DNA of 64,000 nt from Catellatospora sichuanensis. GTDB lineage: Bacteria > Actinomycetota > Actinomycetes > Mycobacteriales > Micromonosporaceae. The stretch covers positions 62,001 to 126,000 of the forward strand of contig NZ_VIQO01000040.1 of NCBI RefSeq assembly GCF_007483665.1. The letters run 5' to 3'. Position numbers and translations under genes: made by a program. Each line of letters begins with the position of its first letter. Position 1 is the stretch's first letter. Below, in pieces: positions 62,367 through 64,000 of this stretch. Below the pieces are notes generated by a model. The model was not told the origin of the DNA. It saw only the letters and a program-made list of their open reading frames with translations, and searched no databases.

Positions 62367-63359
62367 ATGCTGGATGCGCTGGGCCTCGACCCCGACGACG
62401 AGCACGTCTACCGTGCCCTGCTCGGACAGCCGGACGCCACCGCGATGCTGCTGTCGGACCTGCTCGCCGTGCCGCGACCCGACGTCGACAAGGCGCTGTC
62501 GCGGCTGGTCGACTGGGGACTGGCGGTCAAATCCTCCGATGAACAGTTCACGGCCGCGCCGCCGGCCATGGCGCTCGGTGCTCTCATCACCCAGCGCCGC
62601 GACCGGCTGCGGATGGCCGAACAGGCACTGGTGACCTTCGCCGAGCAGCACCGGGCGGCGATGACCGGACGCAGCATCAACGACCTGATCGAGGTCGTCA
62701 CGGGCGTCGACGCGATCCGCCACCGCTTCCTGCAGGTGCAGCAGGCGGCCCGTACCCAGGTCCGCAGCTTCATCACCGCACCGTTCGTCGCCGTGCCGCC
62801 CGAGCAGAACACCGCCGAACCCGCGGCCATCGGCCGCGGCGTGCAGTTCCGGGCGGTACTGGACCGGGCGGTGCTGGCCGAGCCGGGCATCGTCACCGAC
62901 GCCATCGCGTCGCTGCACAGCGGCGTGCAACTGCGCGTGGCCGACCGACTGCCGATGAAGCTGGTGCTGGCCGACGCCGACCTCGGCCTGGTGCCGCTCA
63001 CGGTCAGCCCGACAGGGGAGCCCGGCGCGGTGCTGCTGCACCGCAGCGGACTGCTGGATGCGCTGGACGCGCTGTTCGAGACGGTGTGGCACACCGCCTA
63101 CCCGCTCAAACTGTCGAGCAACGCCGGTGAGCCCGACACCGTCACCGAATCCGGTCCGCAGGGCCCGACCGACCTCGACCGCGAGATCCTCACGCTGCTG
63201 CTGGCCGGGCTCACCGATCAGACGGTCGCGACCCAGCTGGGTCTGTCACCACGCACGCTGCACCGGCGCCTGCGCCACCTCATGGACATCGCCGGCGTCC
63301 AGACCCGGATGCAGCTGGGCGGTTACGCCACCCGACAAGGCTGGGTCGACTCGTCCTGA
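62367..63359 (+). CDS. Two-HTH transcriptional regulator (TrmB-like N-term, LuxR-like C-term)
   Basis: 330 aa from ATG 62367 (a purine-rich GGAAGGGG lies upstream; ATG 62319 is an alternative). An N-terminal winged helix (LGLDPDDEHVYRALLGQPDA; LLAVPRPDVDKALSRLVDWG) resembles TrmB, the centre is a ligand-type domain with repeated Val/Ala-rich strands (RTQVRSFITAPFVAVPPEQ; MKLVLADADLGLVPLTVS), and the C-terminal LuxR-type HTH is DREILTLLLAGLTDQTVATQ, LGLSPRTLHRRLRHLM. This TrmB-plus-LuxR layout is found in Streptomyces and relatives. It follows the flavodoxin by 117 nt and may control the cluster. Confidence 0.82.
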   Translation: MLDALGLDPDDEHVYRALLGQPDATAMLLSDLLAVPRPDVDKALSRLVDWGLAVKSSDEQFTAAPPAMALGALITQRRDRLRMAEQALVTFAEQHRAAMTGRSINDLIEVVTGVDAIRHRFLQVQQAARTQVRSFITAPFVAVPPEQNTAEPAAIGRGVQFRAVLDRAVLAEPGIVTDAIASLHSGVQLRVADRLPMKLVLADADLGLVPLTVSPTGEPGAVLLHRSGLLDALDALFETVWHTAYPLKLSSNAGEPDTVTESGPQGPTDLDREILTLLLAGLTDQTVATQLGLSPRTLHRRLRHLMDIAGVQTRMQLGGYATRQGWVDSS

Positions 63360-63374
63360 CCAAAGGAAAGGGCC

Positions 63375-63398
63375 CCCTCGACGGAACTCCGTCGAGGG
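63375..63398. terminator. 11-bp hairpin terminator between converging genes
   Basis: Arms 63375-63385 and 63388-63398 (CCCTCGACGGA / TCCGTCGAGGG) are exact complements with a 2-nt loop, 15 nt after the regulator stop and 21 nt before the stop of the converging gene, flanked by GGCC/GCCC. Probably terminates both. Confidence 0.65.
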
Positions 63399-63419
63399 CG
63401 CCCCTGCCTACGGGCTGCG

Positions 63420-64000
63420 TCAGAAACGCAGGATGGCGTGGGTCTTGCCCGAGCCGTCCATGGCGATGCCGTAGACGACGAACCCGCCGTCGTCGGTCAC
63501 GTCCGCCGCCTCGGACAGCCACCACTTGTCGGTGCCGAGCATGTTGGACAGGTCCCACATCCGGCCCTGCGGGTCCCAGGCCACGACGTGCGGCTCGTAC
63601 GGCGCGACGTCAGCCTCGCCGATGATCCAGCCGGAGGCGTTGATGCCGACGGCCTTGGAGTGCAGCCCGAAGTCGGGCAGGCGCCGCATGCCGCCCTCGG
63701 CGGTCCAGATCGCGGCCCGGTTGCCGCTCTCGCCGACCGCCGTGCCCGCATCGTTGATCTCGACGAGGAAACTGTGCTCGCCCGCGGCCGCCGGGCCGAT
63801 GCGGTGCACGTTACCGGCGGCGTCCCAGCGGACCGCGGTCTGGTAGCCGGCGGCGTCCATCGACACGCCGACGACAGTGCCGCTGGAGTTGATCGCGTAC
63901 GGCTCGGTCAGTTCCGGGTTCGCGGACAGGTGCGGCAACTTCACCATGCCGCCCTGCGCGGTCCACCGGAACCCTTCGTAGTGCCAGTACCAGTCGGCGT
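63420..64000 (-). CDS. HAF-repeat-like exported beta-propeller protein, partial (N-terminus beyond right edge)
   Basis: The minus-strand frame is open from the window edge to the stop at 63420 (193 residues visible, N-terminus missing). Repeats of about 45 residues show the HAF-type pattern: YAINSSGTVVGVSMDAAGYQ with RWDAAGNVHRIGP, VEINDAGTAVGESGNRAAIW, VGINASGWIIGEADVAPYEP, and DVTDDGGFVVYGIAMDGSGK, each with aIN..G.vvG and a W-containing strand. The protein is a surface or secreted propeller of the kind common in actinobacteria. Internal ATG 63947 is probably not the true start because coding sequence (WYWHYEGFRWTAQGG) continues upstream of it. Confidence 0.75.
   Translation of the reverse strand, partial: ADWYWHYEGFRWTAQGGMVKLPHLSANPELTEPYAINSSGTVVGVSMDAAGYQTAVRWDAAGNVHRIGPAAAGEHSFLVEINDAGTAVGESGNRAAIWTAEGGMRRLPDFGLHSKAVGINASGWIIGEADVAPYEPHVVAWDPQGRMWDLSNMLGTDKWWLSEAADVTDDGGFVVYGIAMDGSGKTHAILRF

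Overview
This is high-GC actinobacterial chromosomal DNA (strong G/C bias at third codon positions, many GTG starts, SigE-type ECF sigma factor, MprAB-like two-component pair, XRE/MmyB regulators, abundant exported proteins). The family mix fits Micromonosporaceae (a Catellatospora- or Actinoplanes-like genome); that placement is inference, since no rRNA or housekeeping marker is present. I saw no tRNA, rRNA or CRISPR array.

Layout. 0-9 kb: an unidentified gene running off the left edge, a gene-poor stretch, an MFS exporter converging on a secreted protein across a perfect 22-bp inverted repeat, a PadR regulator with a broken partner, a secreted carbohydrate-binding/DUF1996 protein, and a kinase-regulator-anchored-protein operon. 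9.5-17 kb: the highlight, a six-gene translationally coupled operon encoding a UDP-sugar 4-epimerase, an Agd3-like (CE18) deacetylase, a PelF-like GT4 glycosyltransferase, a polytopic membrane protein, a spherulin-4/Sph3-like protein (GH135) and a GH114 endo-galactosaminidase. These are the functions of the fungal galactosaminogalactan cluster and overlap with bacterial Pel; together they should make, export, deacetylate and trim an alpha-1,4-linked GalNAc-rich polymer.

17-31 kb: small orphan genes, a protein with an internally duplicated domain, a large secreted propeller/Ig-like protein, a LacI regulator, a STAND/NACHT NTPase resembling bacterial NLR-type defence proteins, and two cell-envelope proteins. 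30-33 kb: an MprAB-like pair followed by a small membrane protein. 34-39 kb: mobile-element debris (deleted tnpB, IS5-type transposase tail), a GNAT, a HAD phosphatase and a frameshifted DUF1963 gene. 39-45 kb: a wall/membrane-anchored adhesin-like protein, a cupin, an ECF sigma/propeller pair and a methyltransferase. 45.4-47.5 kb: an intact IS607-type element (serine recombinase plus TnpB).

47.5-64 kb: an MBL-fold hydrolase; a two-gene operon whose products carry RHIM-like GVQIG amyloid-signalling motifs (second highlight); an acetyltransferase; an ankyrin protein; a frameshifted HAD gene; a secreted subtilase with a strong terminator; a potassium channel; a cupin/XRE pair divergent from two aldo/keto reductases, a Tat-exported flavodoxin lipoprotein and a TrmB/LuxR-type regulator; and a repeat protein running off the right edge.

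Start sites were chosen by Shine-Dalgarno spacing, signal peptides and overlap with neighbours. Family calls come from motif recognition by eye, without any database search.
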